Made by a program: the position numbers and the translations under genes. A DNA stretch of 64,000 nt from Hymenobacter nivis (GTDB lineage Bacteria; Bacteroidota; Bacteroidia; Cytophagales; Hymenobacteraceae). The notes beneath the pieces were generated by a model that saw only the letters and a program-made list of their open reading frames with translations, made no database searches and was not told the origin of the DNA. How positions within the stretch are numbered: the first letter of the stretch is position 1; every line of letters begins with the position of its first letter. Positions 16,193 through 23,723 of the stretch are shown here, piece after piece. Location: contig NZ_CP029145.1 in assembly GCF_003149515.1 (NCBI RefSeq), positions 3,534,001 to 3,598,000 on the forward strand, in the 5' to 3' direction.

Positions 16193-16412
16193 AAATCAGA
16201 GAATGAAACGAATAAATAAAAACGTGGCCCGGCTTGGCCTGGGCGAGCAAAGCCGGGCCGCAAGGTAAGAAACCGGCGGCGGCGGCGGTTGGTTTCAAGG
16301 CCGGCTGCGCCCGCGAATGCCAAAGTATTGCGTTATTCGTGCAGATATTACCTGCCGCGCGCTCATTCTTTCGCCTTTTGCACTTTTCTGATAAACACCG
16401 TACCGTATTCCT

Positions 16413-17285
16413 ATGAAAAACCGCTTCGCTTCTTGGTTGCCCACCGGCCTGCCGCTGGCCCTGGGCCTGCTCGCCGCCACCGCCTGCGATACCAGCCGCT
16501 CGTCGACCGACGCCGCGGCGTCGAACAGCAACGTGCCCTCCACCACGCCCACCGCCGCCCAAAGCAGCGGCATGAAGGCCGACGCGATGGAGAAAAACGG
16601 CATCCGCCTCACGCCGTTCAGCGATTCGCCCAAGTTCCCGGAGGCGCAGATGCGGCTGGTTTCGCCGCCGTCGGGCTCTACCGTGCCCAGCGGCGAGGTG
16701 CGCTTCAACTACCAGGTTAGCAACTTCATCCTCACCAAAATGAGCGGGGGGCCCGAAATGGCCCAGATGGCCAACTCGGCCAAGGGCCAGCACATCCACA
16801 ACATCGTGGACGACATGCCCTACACCGCCCACTACGAAACCTCGTTCAGCAAACCCATCGCCGACGGCCAGCACGTGGTGCTCTCCTTCCTCTCGCGCTC
16901 GTACCACGAGAGCCTGAAGCACCGCGGCGCCTACGACCTGCGCATCATCAACGTGGGCAACGCCCCCGCCCCGGCCGAGCCAATTATCGACGTCAACAAG
17001 CCTAACCTGTTCTACAGCCGGCCCAAAGACACGTACTCGGGCGCCGATGCCAAGAAAATCATGCTCGATTTTTACCTCGTGAACACCACCCTCGATTCGG
17101 GCGGCAACAAGGTGCGCGCCACCATCAACGGCACCGAGTTCATGATCGACAAGTGGTTGCCCTTCCAGATGGAAGGCCTGCCCGCCGGCGAAAACACCGT
17201 CAAGCTGGAGCTGGTCGACAACAGCGGCACCTTGATTCCGGGGCCCTACAACTCGGTTACGCGCACCTTCACGGTAGCCCCGTAG
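16413..17285 (+). CDS. lipoprotein, function unknown
   Basis: 290 residues. A lipoprotein signal peptide ends in the lipobox L-A-A-T-A-C (Cys about residue 28). After a Ser/Thr/Ala-rich linker, a conserved-looking region contains S-P-P-S-G-S-T-V-P-S-G-E-V-R-F-N-Y-Q-V, H-I-H-N-I-V-D-D and two beta-rich parts with N-K-V-R-A-T-I-N-G-T-E-F. The histidines and beta pattern recall DUF4399-like domains, but I am not certain. Homologues I recall in Hymenobacter carry the name phosphopeptide-binding protein without evidence of that activity. Likely on the periplasmic face or outer surface. Confidence 0.65.
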   Translation: MKNRFASWLPTGLPLALGLLAATACDTSRSSTDAAASNSNVPSTTPTAAQSSGMKADAMEKNGIRLTPFSDSPKFPEAQMRLVSPPSGSTVPSGEVRFNYQVSNFILTKMSGGPEMAQMANSAKGQHIHNIVDDMPYTAHYETSFSKPIADGQHVVLSFLSRSYHESLKHRGAYDLRIINVGNAPAPAEPIIDVNKPNLFYSRPKDTYSGADAKKIMLDFYLVNTTLDSGGNKVRATINGTEFMIDKWLPFQMEGLPAGENTVKLELVDNSGTLIPGPYNSVTRTFTVAP

Positions 17286-17312
17286 ATTGCTTGGCTGCCT
17301 GATAAACAGAGT

Positions 17313-17400
17313 GTCACGCAGAACGCAGTGAAGCATCTCCACCGCTCACTAATCATGAATTACTGCCGCGGTAAAGATGCTTCACTGCGTTCTGCATGAC
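17313..17400. repeat. GTCAT-type palindromic repeat, copy 1
   Basis: Arms GTCACGCAGAACGCAGTGAAGC... (17313-17338) and the matching complement (17375-17400, ending GCATGAC) with one mismatch and a 36-nt loop. Same architecture (GTCAT ... AAGCATCT ... ATGAC) as repeats at 18927 and 34865. Confidence 0.8.
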
Positions 17401-17418
17401 GGCCTCTTTGCTAACCAA

Positions 17419-17455
17419 TAAAAAAATCCCGCCCTTGCCGGTGGGATTTTTTTAT
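17419..17455. terminator. hairpin before mcrB
   Basis: ATAAAAAAATCCC and GGGATTTTTTTAT arms around GCCCTTGCCGGT. T runs on both strands. It ends the lipoprotein transcript and insulates mcrB. Confidence 0.8.
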
Positions 17456-17499
17456 GCTCGCCCGGGGCCCCTGCCGTCACCGGGCGCGGCCGGGTCCCG

Positions 17500-17506
17500 T
17501 ACTTTG
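17500..17506 (+). promoter_or_regulatory. TA-n-TTTG promoter element of mcrB, leaderless spacing
   Basis: TACTTTG (one base shorter than TAnnTTTG) ends exactly 4 nt before the ATG at 17511. Confidence 0.55.
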
Positions 17507-17510
17507 CTAC

Positions 17511-18821
17511 ATGGCCGCCGCCGCTCCCGAACCCGTAGTTTCTGCTGCCGTGCCGCCGCTCACCCGCGAGCTGGTGCTGCGCGCACTGCGGCAAATTGAC
17601 CGGGCCGGGGCCCCGCTGCCGGCCAGCACCGTATACGAGCTGGTGTACCGCAGCCGCCGCTATCCGCCCCGCGCCGTGGCCGAGTGGGCCCACCGCCTGG
17701 CCACCGGCGACGCCGCCGCCCGCTGGCCCCATCCCGCCGGCACGCCCACCAACGCCGTGCTCGAAGCCCTCGACTTCACCATCAGCACCAAGCGCCCCGT
17801 GCTGGCCCCCGGCCACGCCGCCGACGCCGCCGAACCAGCCGACGGCCTCTACCTCGGGGGCCCCGCGCCGGCCGCCCTCGCGCTGGCCGCCGAGCCCGGG
17901 GCCCCCTACGCGCCCGCCAGCCTGCCCCCCGCGCCCGCCGCGCCCTACACCAAGGCCGAGGCGCTGGCCGAGCTGCTCATCACGGAAGATGAGTTGGATG
18001 CCGCCCTCTCCGGCTTGGCCCGCCGCCGCAACCTGCTGCTGCAAGGGCCCCCGGGCACGGGCAAAACCTTCCTGGCGCGGCGGCTGGCCTGGCTACTGCT
18101 GGGAGCCCGCGACGAAAGCCGCCTGGAGCTGGTGCAATTCCACCCCAGCTACGGCTACGAGGACTTTGTGCTCGGCTTCCGGCCCGACGACCGGGGCCAG
18201 TTCCGGCTGGTGCCGGGCGTGCTGCCGCTGCTGTGCCAGCGCGCCGCCGCCGACCCCGGCCGGCCCTACGTGCTGCTCATCGACGAGCTGAACCGCGGGC
18301 AGGTGGCCCGCATTTTTGGCGAGCTGCTGGGCTTGCTTGAAGCCGACAAGCGGGGCCCCGCCCACGCCCTGCGCCTGCCCTACGCCCCGCCCGAGGCCCC
18401 GCGCTTCTTCGTGCCCGAAAACCTGTTCGTCGTCGCCACCCTCAACCTAGCCGACCGCTCCCTGAGCCCGCTCGACTACGCCCTGCGCCGCCGCTTCGCC
18501 GTGGTGGCGCTGCAGCCGCAGTTCGGGGCCCCGCTGCGGGCGCTGCTGGCCGCCCACGGCGTGCCCGGGGCCCTGGCCGAGCGCCTCACCGCCCGCCTCG
18601 CCGCCCTCAACCAAACGATAAGCGACGACCCCGGCCTGGGCCCCGAGTTCGCCGTGGGCCACAGCTACTTCGTGCCGCCGCCCGGCCCGCTGCCCGCGCC
18701 CGCCGCGTGGCTGCGCCTCGTCATCGACCAGGAAATAGGGCCCCTGCTGGCCGATTACTGGCGCGACGAGCCCGCCACGGTCGCCGCCCAGCTCCGCAAG
18801 CTGCGGGGGATACTGGAGTAG
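17511..18821 (+). CDS. mcrB: McrB-like AAA+ GTPase of a type IV restriction system
   Basis: 436 residues from the ATG at 17511. McrB hexamers hydrolyse GTP and move on modified DNA, delivering it to the nuclease McrC. The Walker A motif G-P-P-G-T-G-K-T is at residues 179-186, Walker B L-L-I-D-E-L-N-R at 255-262, and the McrB signature appears as L-N-L-A-D-R-S (usually M-N-T-A-D-R-S), followed by L-R-R-R-F. The N-terminal 75 residues hold Y-R-S-R-R-Y-P-P-R-A-V-A, which resembles a small module seen at the front of other type IV proteins and may read the DNA; this is inference. The partner mcrC is 2.6 kb away instead of adjacent. Confidence 0.88.
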   Translation: MAAAAPEPVVSAAVPPLTRELVLRALRQIDRAGAPLPASTVYELVYRSRRYPPRAVAEWAHRLATGDAAARWPHPAGTPTNAVLEALDFTISTKRPVLAPGHAADAAEPADGLYLGGPAPAALALAAEPGAPYAPASLPPAPAAPYTKAEALAELLITEDELDAALSGLARRRNLLLQGPPGTGKTFLARRLAWLLLGARDESRLELVQFHPSYGYEDFVLGFRPDDRGQFRLVPGVLPLLCQRAAADPGRPYVLLIDELNRGQVARIFGELLGLLEADKRGPAHALRLPYAPPEAPRFFVPENLFVVATLNLADRSLSPLDYALRRRFAVVALQPQFGAPLRALLAAHGVPGALAERLTARLAALNQTISDDPGLGPEFAVGHSYFVPPPGPLPAPAAWLRLVIDQEIGPLLADYWRDEPATVAAQLRKLRGILE

Positions 18822-18926
18822 CGGGAAGTAGGGGCCTGAGCCGCGTTGCTGAACGTGGGGAGCGTATTCGGGAAACCTTTCTAGAATTCTGGGTCGCTTC
18901 AGAGGCTGTTTAAATCAATCAAAGCG

Positions 18927-19014
18927 GTCATGCTGAGCTTGTCGAAGCATCTCTCCCGCTTCGTTGAATAGCCCTAGCGAAGCAAGAGAGATGCTTCGAC
19001 AAGCTTAGCATGAC
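18927..19014. repeat. GTCAT-type palindromic repeat, copy 2
   Basis: Arms GTCATGCTGAGCTTGTCGAA... (18927-18954) and complement (18987-19014) with one mismatch; 32-nt loop. Lies between mcrB and the convergent metallopeptidase-like gene. Confidence 0.85.
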
Positions 19015-19077
19015 GGTTCCATCTTAAGTTTTCAGATTTCCTAAAAGCTTCCGCATGAGGACCCATAAAATAGGTTG

Positions 19078-19860
19078 TTAATTCACGAGCGCGCTACTTT
19101 CCTCTTGCTGGTACCAGCTTGCCATTTGGCGTTGAATCGTCTGCTCGGAAGTGGTATCTGCCAGTAATTGCTGGTACGTCATTTTTTTTACGTCCAGGCA
19201 ATAGGTGGTAAGAATAAGGTAGTTAACGTATTCACGGCTGGTGCTGGTGCTGTCGGCTAGCGTGATGCCCCACTCGTGCGGCGTGGCTTGCTCCGCTTGG
19301 GTTAGCTGCTGAATCTGCTGGCGCAGGGGCGGGTAGTTGGGGCCCCGGCGCGCGACGTACTCCGCGTAGCCCTCCCACTTCCACGGCGGGTAGTGCGCTA
19401 CCGGGTTCGAGTGCCAGAAACCCAACCGCCGTACCTGGTAGCAGTGGGTGGCTTCGTGGGCGAGTAGCTGCACCAGGTTCCACCGGTACCCATTCAGCAG
19501 CAGGTAATTCGGCATCGGGTTGGCTGCGCCGCTGAGCACAACGTTTCGGTAAAAGCCCCACGCAAACGCAGGGCCCTGCAACTTTTCTACCAGGCCGGGG
19601 TACCGTGACCCGTCGTTCAGGCAGATGTTCAGGCGCAGGGCCGGATCGAACCAGTTGCTTCGTTGTACGAGTGCGCGCGCCTGCTCCACGCGGGGCAGCA
19701 GCGCCGGGTCCAGGGGGCGGTTGTGGTAGATGACGTAGTGGGCTGTCGCCGTTCGGTTCGCATACAAGAGCCCAGGATTCAGCAACAACAAGGCAAATAC
19801 CAGGCTCAGCAGCATGCCGGAGGTCAGGAGCGAAACCGCCCATTTCTTACTTGTGCTCAT
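19078..19860 (-). CDS. membrane-anchored HEATH-motif metallopeptidase-like protein
   Basis: 260 residues from MSTSKKWAVS; an upstream Met (19908) would add residues translated from a palindromic repeat edge. One membrane segment covers about residues 8-30, so the rest is probably periplasmic. The zinc motif H-E-A-T-H is at residues 135-139 and W-E-G-Y-A-E-Y at 162-168 offers the third ligand (E163), giving a gluzincin-like site. I cannot assign a named family. Base composition is lower in GC than its neighbours. It sits on the opposite strand between mcrB and mcrC, which suggests insertion. Confidence 0.7.
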   Translation of the reverse strand: MSTSKKWAVSLLTSGMLLSLVFALLLLNPGLLYANRTATAHYVIYHNRPLDPALLPRVEQARALVQRSNWFDPALRLNICLNDGSRYPGLVEKLQGPAFAWGFYRNVVLSGAANPMPNYLLLNGYRWNLVQLLAHEATHCYQVRRLGFWHSNPVAHYPPWKWEGYAEYVARRGPNYPPLRQQIQQLTQAEQATPHEWGITLADSTSTSREYVNYLILTTYCLDVKKMTYQQLLADTTSEQTIQRQMASWYQQEESSALVN

Positions 19861-19907
19861 GCCAACGTAATTTTCCGGCCCGTGTGGGTTGCCCGGTATA
19901 CTCGTCA

Positions 19908-20003
19908 CGAAGTAGGGTGCGGGGCTTGTCCCCGCCCGTCGTTGAACGAAAGCTGACTGAACCGTTCAATGACGGGCGGGGGCAAGCCCCGCACCCTACT
20001 TCG
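19908..20003. repeat. 41-bp-arm palindrome (AGGGTGCGGGGCTTG family)
   Basis: Left arm 19908-19948 and right arm 19963-20003 pair almost perfectly around a 14-nt loop; words are CGAAGTAGGGTGCGGGGCTT and its complement. Both outer flanks also share TATACT..TCACGAAGT in mirror orientation. Belongs to a different family from the GTCAT repeats. Confidence 0.85.
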
Positions 20004-20019
20004 TTTTCGCATTCCACTT

Positions 20020-20257
20020 CGTGAGCAGTATAAATGCCTTCTATCACCCGCATGTCTTTGCGGCCTTCCTCGCCAGATATATGGACAGGCAAATGCTGGG
20101 CAATGTCATCCAGCTGCGCCGCCTGCTGATTGACCACGGGAAAATCAAACGTGGCCCGGCTGGTGTGGCCTTTTAGAATCCCAAGCCGCTCTGATATCGG
20201 AAAGCATCCGTCAAAACGAAAACCCTTTACAGGCCAAAAGGCTAACTTGGTAGACTT
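20020..20257 (-). pseudogene. C-terminal remnant of a Gfo/Idh/MocA family oxidoreductase
   Basis: Minus-strand frame without a start of its own: K-G-F-R-F-D-G, G-I-L-K-G-H, F-D-F-P-V-V-N-Q-Q-A-A-Q-L-D-D-I-A, then I-S-G-E-E-G-R-K-D-M-R-V-I-E-G-I-Y-T-A. The Q-L-D-D-I-A and G-E-E-G-x-x-D-x-x-x-I-x-x-I-Y pattern is the C-terminal helix region of NAD(P)-dependent Gfo/Idh/MocA sugar dehydrogenases. A TAG stop precedes it, and the N-terminal Rossmann domain is absent. The downstream end runs into the 19908-20003 palindrome. Other readings are less likely, given the long motif match. Confidence 0.65.
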
Positions 20258-20269
20258 CTAACCAACGCA

Positions 20270-21037
20270 TTAGTTATTAATGCGTTGCTTTGGAACTTGT
20301 TTGCCCACTGGTAGCAGGTAGGCAAACGCGGCCTGTACAGTCCGGTTGTAATAGCTCTGCGGTTCCTGCAAGGCGCTGAGTACATCTGCGTTGGTCAGGC
20401 CAGCGCTGTAGGTTACTTGCAGCAGCGCCGCTCCGCATCGGTACCCCACGCCCGCCTGGAGGCCGGCATCCCAGCGTTGCGCGTAAAATGCGTCTGCCTC
20501 CACGGCTTCCGCACCGGGCCGGATTGGCTGCTCGCTGTCGTAAAAATAGGTCCCCGTGGCATACTCGTACTGGTTGTGCACAGTGCGCTTACCCCCTAAT
20601 AACAGCCCCACATACCCGCCGCCGAAGACTTGCCACCCTTCCCCGCTAGCCTTTTGGGTGTAGGCCACGTTCACGGGCAGGGTCAGGTAGTTTAGGCGCC
20701 GCGTTAGCTCGGCTCGCGCTGGCCGGGAGCTGCCAACGATGGACGGCTTCTTCGTTCCCGTGAGCACAAATCCCTTCTGCGCGTACAACAGCGCCGGTTG
20801 CCACGAAAAATGCCGGTAATTAATGTTCGCCACCACGCCCGTTTCCAGCCGCGTAACCGATTCAGTAGTGAAGGTATAGGGCACCGTACCGCTGTAATTG
20901 AACTTAGCGCTGGCAACATTGACCCCCACGCGGGGGCCAAGGCTGATGCGGGCTTGCGCGCGCGCCGAATGCAGGTGGGTGCCGAAGCACAGGCCCGTGG
21001 CCAAGGCGCAAAGGGGAAAGCGAGAAAATCGGGGCAT
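20270..21037 (-). CDS. PorT-like outer-membrane beta-barrel protein
   Basis: 255 residues. N-terminal signal peptide (A-L-A-T-G-L-C-F-G-T-H-L-H-S-A-R-A-Q-A). The remainder alternates short beta strands, with S-L-G-P-R-V-G-V-N-V-A-S, Y-R-H-F-S-W-Q-P-A-L-L-Y-A-Q-K-G-F and G-Y-V-G-L-L-L-G-G-K, which is the outer_membrane_beta-barrel_2 (PorT) pattern of Bacteroidota. Such proteins are usually small barrels of unknown cargo. It lies within the segment that separates mcrB from mcrC, on the opposite strand. Confidence 0.75.
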   Translation of the reverse strand: MPRFSRFPLCALATGLCFGTHLHSARAQARISLGPRVGVNVASAKFNYSGTVPYTFTTESVTRLETGVVANINYRHFSWQPALLYAQKGFVLTGTKKPSIVGSSRPARAELTRRLNYLTLPVNVAYTQKASGEGWQVFGGGYVGLLLGGKRTVHNQYEYATGTYFYDSEQPIRPGAEAVEADAFYAQRWDAGLQAGVGYRCGAALLQVTYSAGLTNADVLSALQEPQSYYNRTVQAAFAYLLPVGKQVPKQRINN

Positions 21038-21404
21038 CTGCGGAAAAGAGGTAAAGCAGTGAATGCTTAGGATGTAGCTAATCTAAAGACGTATTGAGCG
21101 CGGCGAAGCATCTCCGGGGCGTTGGTAAACGATTGATTTAGTAACCGGTAGAAAAATATGCAGAATAATCGGCAAATCAAATTGAGAGGGCTGTTCAGGT
21201 AGGCATTAAGCGCCAAGCGGAGCAAATCCAATGCCTGAAGCGCACTTTTGAGAAGGCCCAGCCGTTCGCTGCGGCTCCCCTGATGCCGGGCTTCGCAGGT
21301 TTCAGCAGGACCTCATCCATTGCCGGGTGTAAAATTCTTCGCGCGAACGCCAAGCGCGCCGCGCCGCTTTTCGTAAGCCAGCCTACCGTCCCTACACCGC
21401 CCAC
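21038..21404. other. 367-bp spacer before mcrC
   Basis: No supported ORF. It holds a half-copy of the GTCAT-type repeat word (GAGCGCGGCGAAGCATCTCC near 21096), an AT-rich stretch around 21127-21185, and no TAnnTTTG element close to mcrC. Whether mcrC has its own promoter here is unclear. Confidence 0.5.
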
Positions 21405-22457
21405 ATGGCCCCCACCGTTCCGCTCGCCACGCTCTATTACCTGCTGTGCTACGCCTGGAACCGCCTGCCCGAGCCCGCCGACTGGGCCCCGGGCGGCTCC
21501 GCGCCCTTCCACAGCCCGCTGGAGCTGCTGGCGCAATTGCTGCTGCAAGCCACGCGCCGGCTGTTGCGCACGGGCCTGCCCTTGGCTTTTGAGGAGCATG
21601 AGGACGTGCTGGGCACCCTGCGCGGGCGCGTGGCGCTGGGGCCCTCGCTGGCGCGGGGGCTGCTGCCGCAGGGCCGGGCCGTGTGCCGCTTCGTGGAGCT
21701 GGGGCCCGACGCGCCGCTGGCCCGCCTGCTGGCCGCCACCCTGGCCGCGCTGGCCGCTCGCCCCAGCCTGCCCGTGGCGCTGCGGCGCGAGGTGCAGCAC
21801 CTACGCCGGCGGCTTCCTGGGGGCTTGGCGCTGGCCCCGGCCGGGGCCCCATCGGCCGCGCTGCTTGGGGCCCTGCGCCGGCAGCGGTGGGGCGGCGAGG
21901 CGGCGTTTGCCCTGCACCTGTGCGAGCTGGTGTGGCGGCACGCGCTGCCCGCGCCCGGGGCCCCGGGCCGGGGCCGGGTGCTGGATTTCCGGCGCGACGA
22001 GCCGTTGATGGCGCGGCTGTTTGAGCAATTTGTGCGCAACTTCTACCGGCGTGAGCAGCGCCAGTACCGGGTGTTTGCCGAAACCATTGCCTGGCAGGCC
22101 CAGGCCGCCGCGCCTGCCGACCTCGACCTGCTGCCCACCATGCTCACCGACACGACGCTGGAGAGCCCGGCGCGCAAAATCATCCTCGACACCAAATACT
22201 ACGCCGCCGCCCTGCGCCCGCGCTACGACCGCCAGCGCCTTATCGCGCCCCATCTCTACCAGCTCTTTGCCTACCTGCAAAACCAGGCGCCCGCCCCCGG
22301 CCAAGCTCTGGAGGGTATTTTGCTGTACCCCGCCGCGGCCGCGCCCCCGCTCGACGCGCGCTACACCCTGGGGACCCACCCCGTGCGCGTGGCCACCCTC
22401 GATTTGCACCAGCCCTGGCCCGGCATCGCCGCCGATTTGCTGGCGCTGGTGGCCTGA
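21405..22457 (+). CDS. mcrC: McrC-like nuclease subunit of a type IV restriction system
   Basis: 350 residues. The N-terminus A-T-L-Y-Y-L-L-C-Y-A-W-N is typical of McrC in Bacteroidota. The PD-(D/E)xK nuclease core is visible as M-L-T-D (D249), then I-I-L-D-T-K-Y-Y (D262, K264), so catalytic residues are kept. McrC binds the McrB hexamer and cuts modified DNA. It is in the same orientation as mcrB but 2583 bp downstream. A hairpin closes it. A long N-terminal Leu/Ala/Arg-rich half is less conserved. Confidence 0.87.
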   Translation: MAPTVPLATLYYLLCYAWNRLPEPADWAPGGSAPFHSPLELLAQLLLQATRRLLRTGLPLAFEEHEDVLGTLRGRVALGPSLARGLLPQGRAVCRFVELGPDAPLARLLAATLAALAARPSLPVALRREVQHLRRRLPGGLALAPAGAPSAALLGALRRQRWGGEAAFALHLCELVWRHALPAPGAPGRGRVLDFRRDEPLMARLFEQFVRNFYRREQRQYRVFAETIAWQAQAAAPADLDLLPTMLTDTTLESPARKIILDTKYYAAALRPRYDRQRLIAPHLYQLFAYLQNQAPAPGQALEGILLYPAAAAPPLDARYTLGTHPVRVATLDLHQPWPGIAADLLALVA

Positions 22458-22467
22458 GGCCAGCGCA

Positions 22468-22510
22468 CAAAAAACCGCCCGGTCTTCCTTGCGGAAAACC
22501 GGGCGGTTCG
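22468..22510. terminator. hairpin after mcrC
   Basis: AAAACCGCCCGGT and ACCGGGCGGTT arms with a 15-nt loop, preceded by an A run; works for the minus-strand neighbour and probably for mcrC. Confidence 0.75.
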
Positions 22511-22554
22511 AATGGGTGGTAATTAAGCGGCTGGCGTTACGGCCAGCCTGCTAA

Positions 22555-22845
22555 TTATTTCTTCACCTCGGTGGTGGTGGTGGTAGTGCCAGCGGCAGGA
22601 GCCATAGCGCCGTCCATTTTAGCACCGTCCATCTTGGCACCGTCGGCGGGAGCCGTGGTACCAGCGGCAGGAGCCATTGCGCCATCAGCAGCAGGAGCCA
22701 TTGCGGTGGTGTCGGTGGTAGCCGTGGTGGTGGTTTCGGTGGTAGTGGGGGTGGTGGTGGTGGTTTCGGCGGTCTTCGACTCGCACGACGACAGACCAGC
22801 GGTGAGGGCGAGGCCCAGGGCAGCAAATTTAACGAGCTTGTTCAT
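22555..22845 (-). CDS. small Thr/Ala-rich lipoprotein
   Basis: 96 residues from MNKLVKFAALGLALTAGLSSC, with the lipobox L-S-S-C; the frame extends upstream but without a signal. The mature part is low complexity: runs of Thr with E and A, then repeats of A-P-A-A-x-G-A-M and the tandem D-G-A-K-M-D-G-A-K-M. No domain can be assigned. Such linkers are often surface or periplasmic spacers. It is divergent from the sigma-factor gene with 134 bp between starts. Confidence 0.7.
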   Translation of the reverse strand: MNKLVKFAALGLALTAGLSSCESKTAETTTTTPTTTETTTTATTDTTAMAPAADGAMAPAAGTTAPADGAKMDGAKMDGAMAPAAGTTTTTTEVKK

Positions 22846-22979
22846 GTTGGGGTATTTTTGAAAAGATTTTAACTGGAAATCGCCCTTTATCCGGCTTTCC
22901 GTAAAAGGTAACCCGTCCGGCAAAACTTTTTTTTCGGCGGGTTACTTCCTACTCTTCCCTGTATTAACCCCCAAAGCGA

Positions 22980-23600
22980 ATGAGCAGAGGCGACTCTTCT
23001 TTTTCTTCTTCGACTCCCTTGGTACCCGCCCCCGACGAAGCTTTGATTGCCGCCATCCGCGGCGGCGACGAGCGGGCCCTGGCGCAGCTCTACCGGCTGC
23101 ACTGGCCCATGGTGTCGCATTTCGTGCTGCAAAACAGCGGCTCGGACGACGACGCTCAGGACGTGTACCAGGAAGGCGTGATGGTATTTTATGAAAAGGT
23201 GCGCGACGGCTCGCTGGAGCTCAACTGCCAGGTCAAAACCTACCTCTACGCCGTGTGCCGCCGCCTCTGGCTCAAGCGCCTTACCAGCAAAAGCCGCTTC
23301 GGCGTGCGCTTGCAGGAAGACGATGACCTGGGGCCCCTGTACCATACCGGGGCCGAAGATGACCTGCTCGCCGCCGAGGAACAGGACCGCCGCTTCACCA
23401 CCATGAGCGAGGCCCTCGACCACCTCGGCGAGCCGTGCCGCTCGCTACTCGAAGGCTTTTACCTGCTGGAGAAATCCATGCAGGACCTGACGGCGGAGTT
23501 CGGCTATACCAACGCCGACAACGCCAAGAATCAAAAATACAAGTGCCTCGTACGCCTCAAAAAACTCTTTTTTGTTCACTACAAGGAAGCACCGATTTAG
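22980..23600 (+). CDS. ECF-type RNA polymerase sigma factor
   Basis: 206 residues. Region 2 covers about 20-95 (L-I-A-A-I-R-G-G-D-E-R-A-L-A-Q-L-Y and D-A-Q-D-V-Y-Q-E-G-V-M-V-F), with W-L-K-R-L in the DNA-melting part; region 4 covers about 140-200 (L-L-E-G-F-Y-L-L-E-K-S-M-Q-D-L-T-A-E-F-G-Y). The family directs RNA polymerase to a small regulon and is normally held by an anti-sigma factor. The next gene carries an anti-sigma-like N-terminus, 123 bp downstream, so the two likely form a unit. Confidence 0.9.
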   Translation: MSRGDSSFSSSTPLVPAPDEALIAAIRGGDERALAQLYRLHWPMVSHFVLQNSGSDDDAQDVYQEGVMVFYEKVRDGSLELNCQVKTYLYAVCRRLWLKRLTSKSRFGVRLQEDDDLGPLYHTGAEDDLLAAEEQDRRFTTMSEALDHLGEPCRSLLEGFYLLEKSMQDLTAEFGYTNADNAKNQKYKCLVRLKKLFFVHYKEAPI

Positions 23601-23608
23601 AATTTCAG

Positions 23609-23709
23609 TGAGTAGTTATCAGTAAGTAGTTAACAGTTAGCATTCGGCAGCAGGCTCCTTTGGGCCCCGCTGTAAACTGCTCCTTGTTGATAGATAACTG
23701 ATAACTGAA
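23609..23709. repeat. stuttered-word inverted repeat between sigma and protease genes
   Basis: Words AGTAGTTATCAGTAAGTAGTTAACAG and their complement (GATAACTGATAACTGAA) flank a GC-rich middle and can pair. It may attenuate transcription between the two genes. Confidence 0.6.
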
Positions 23710-23723
23710 AAGCTGCCTCCGCC

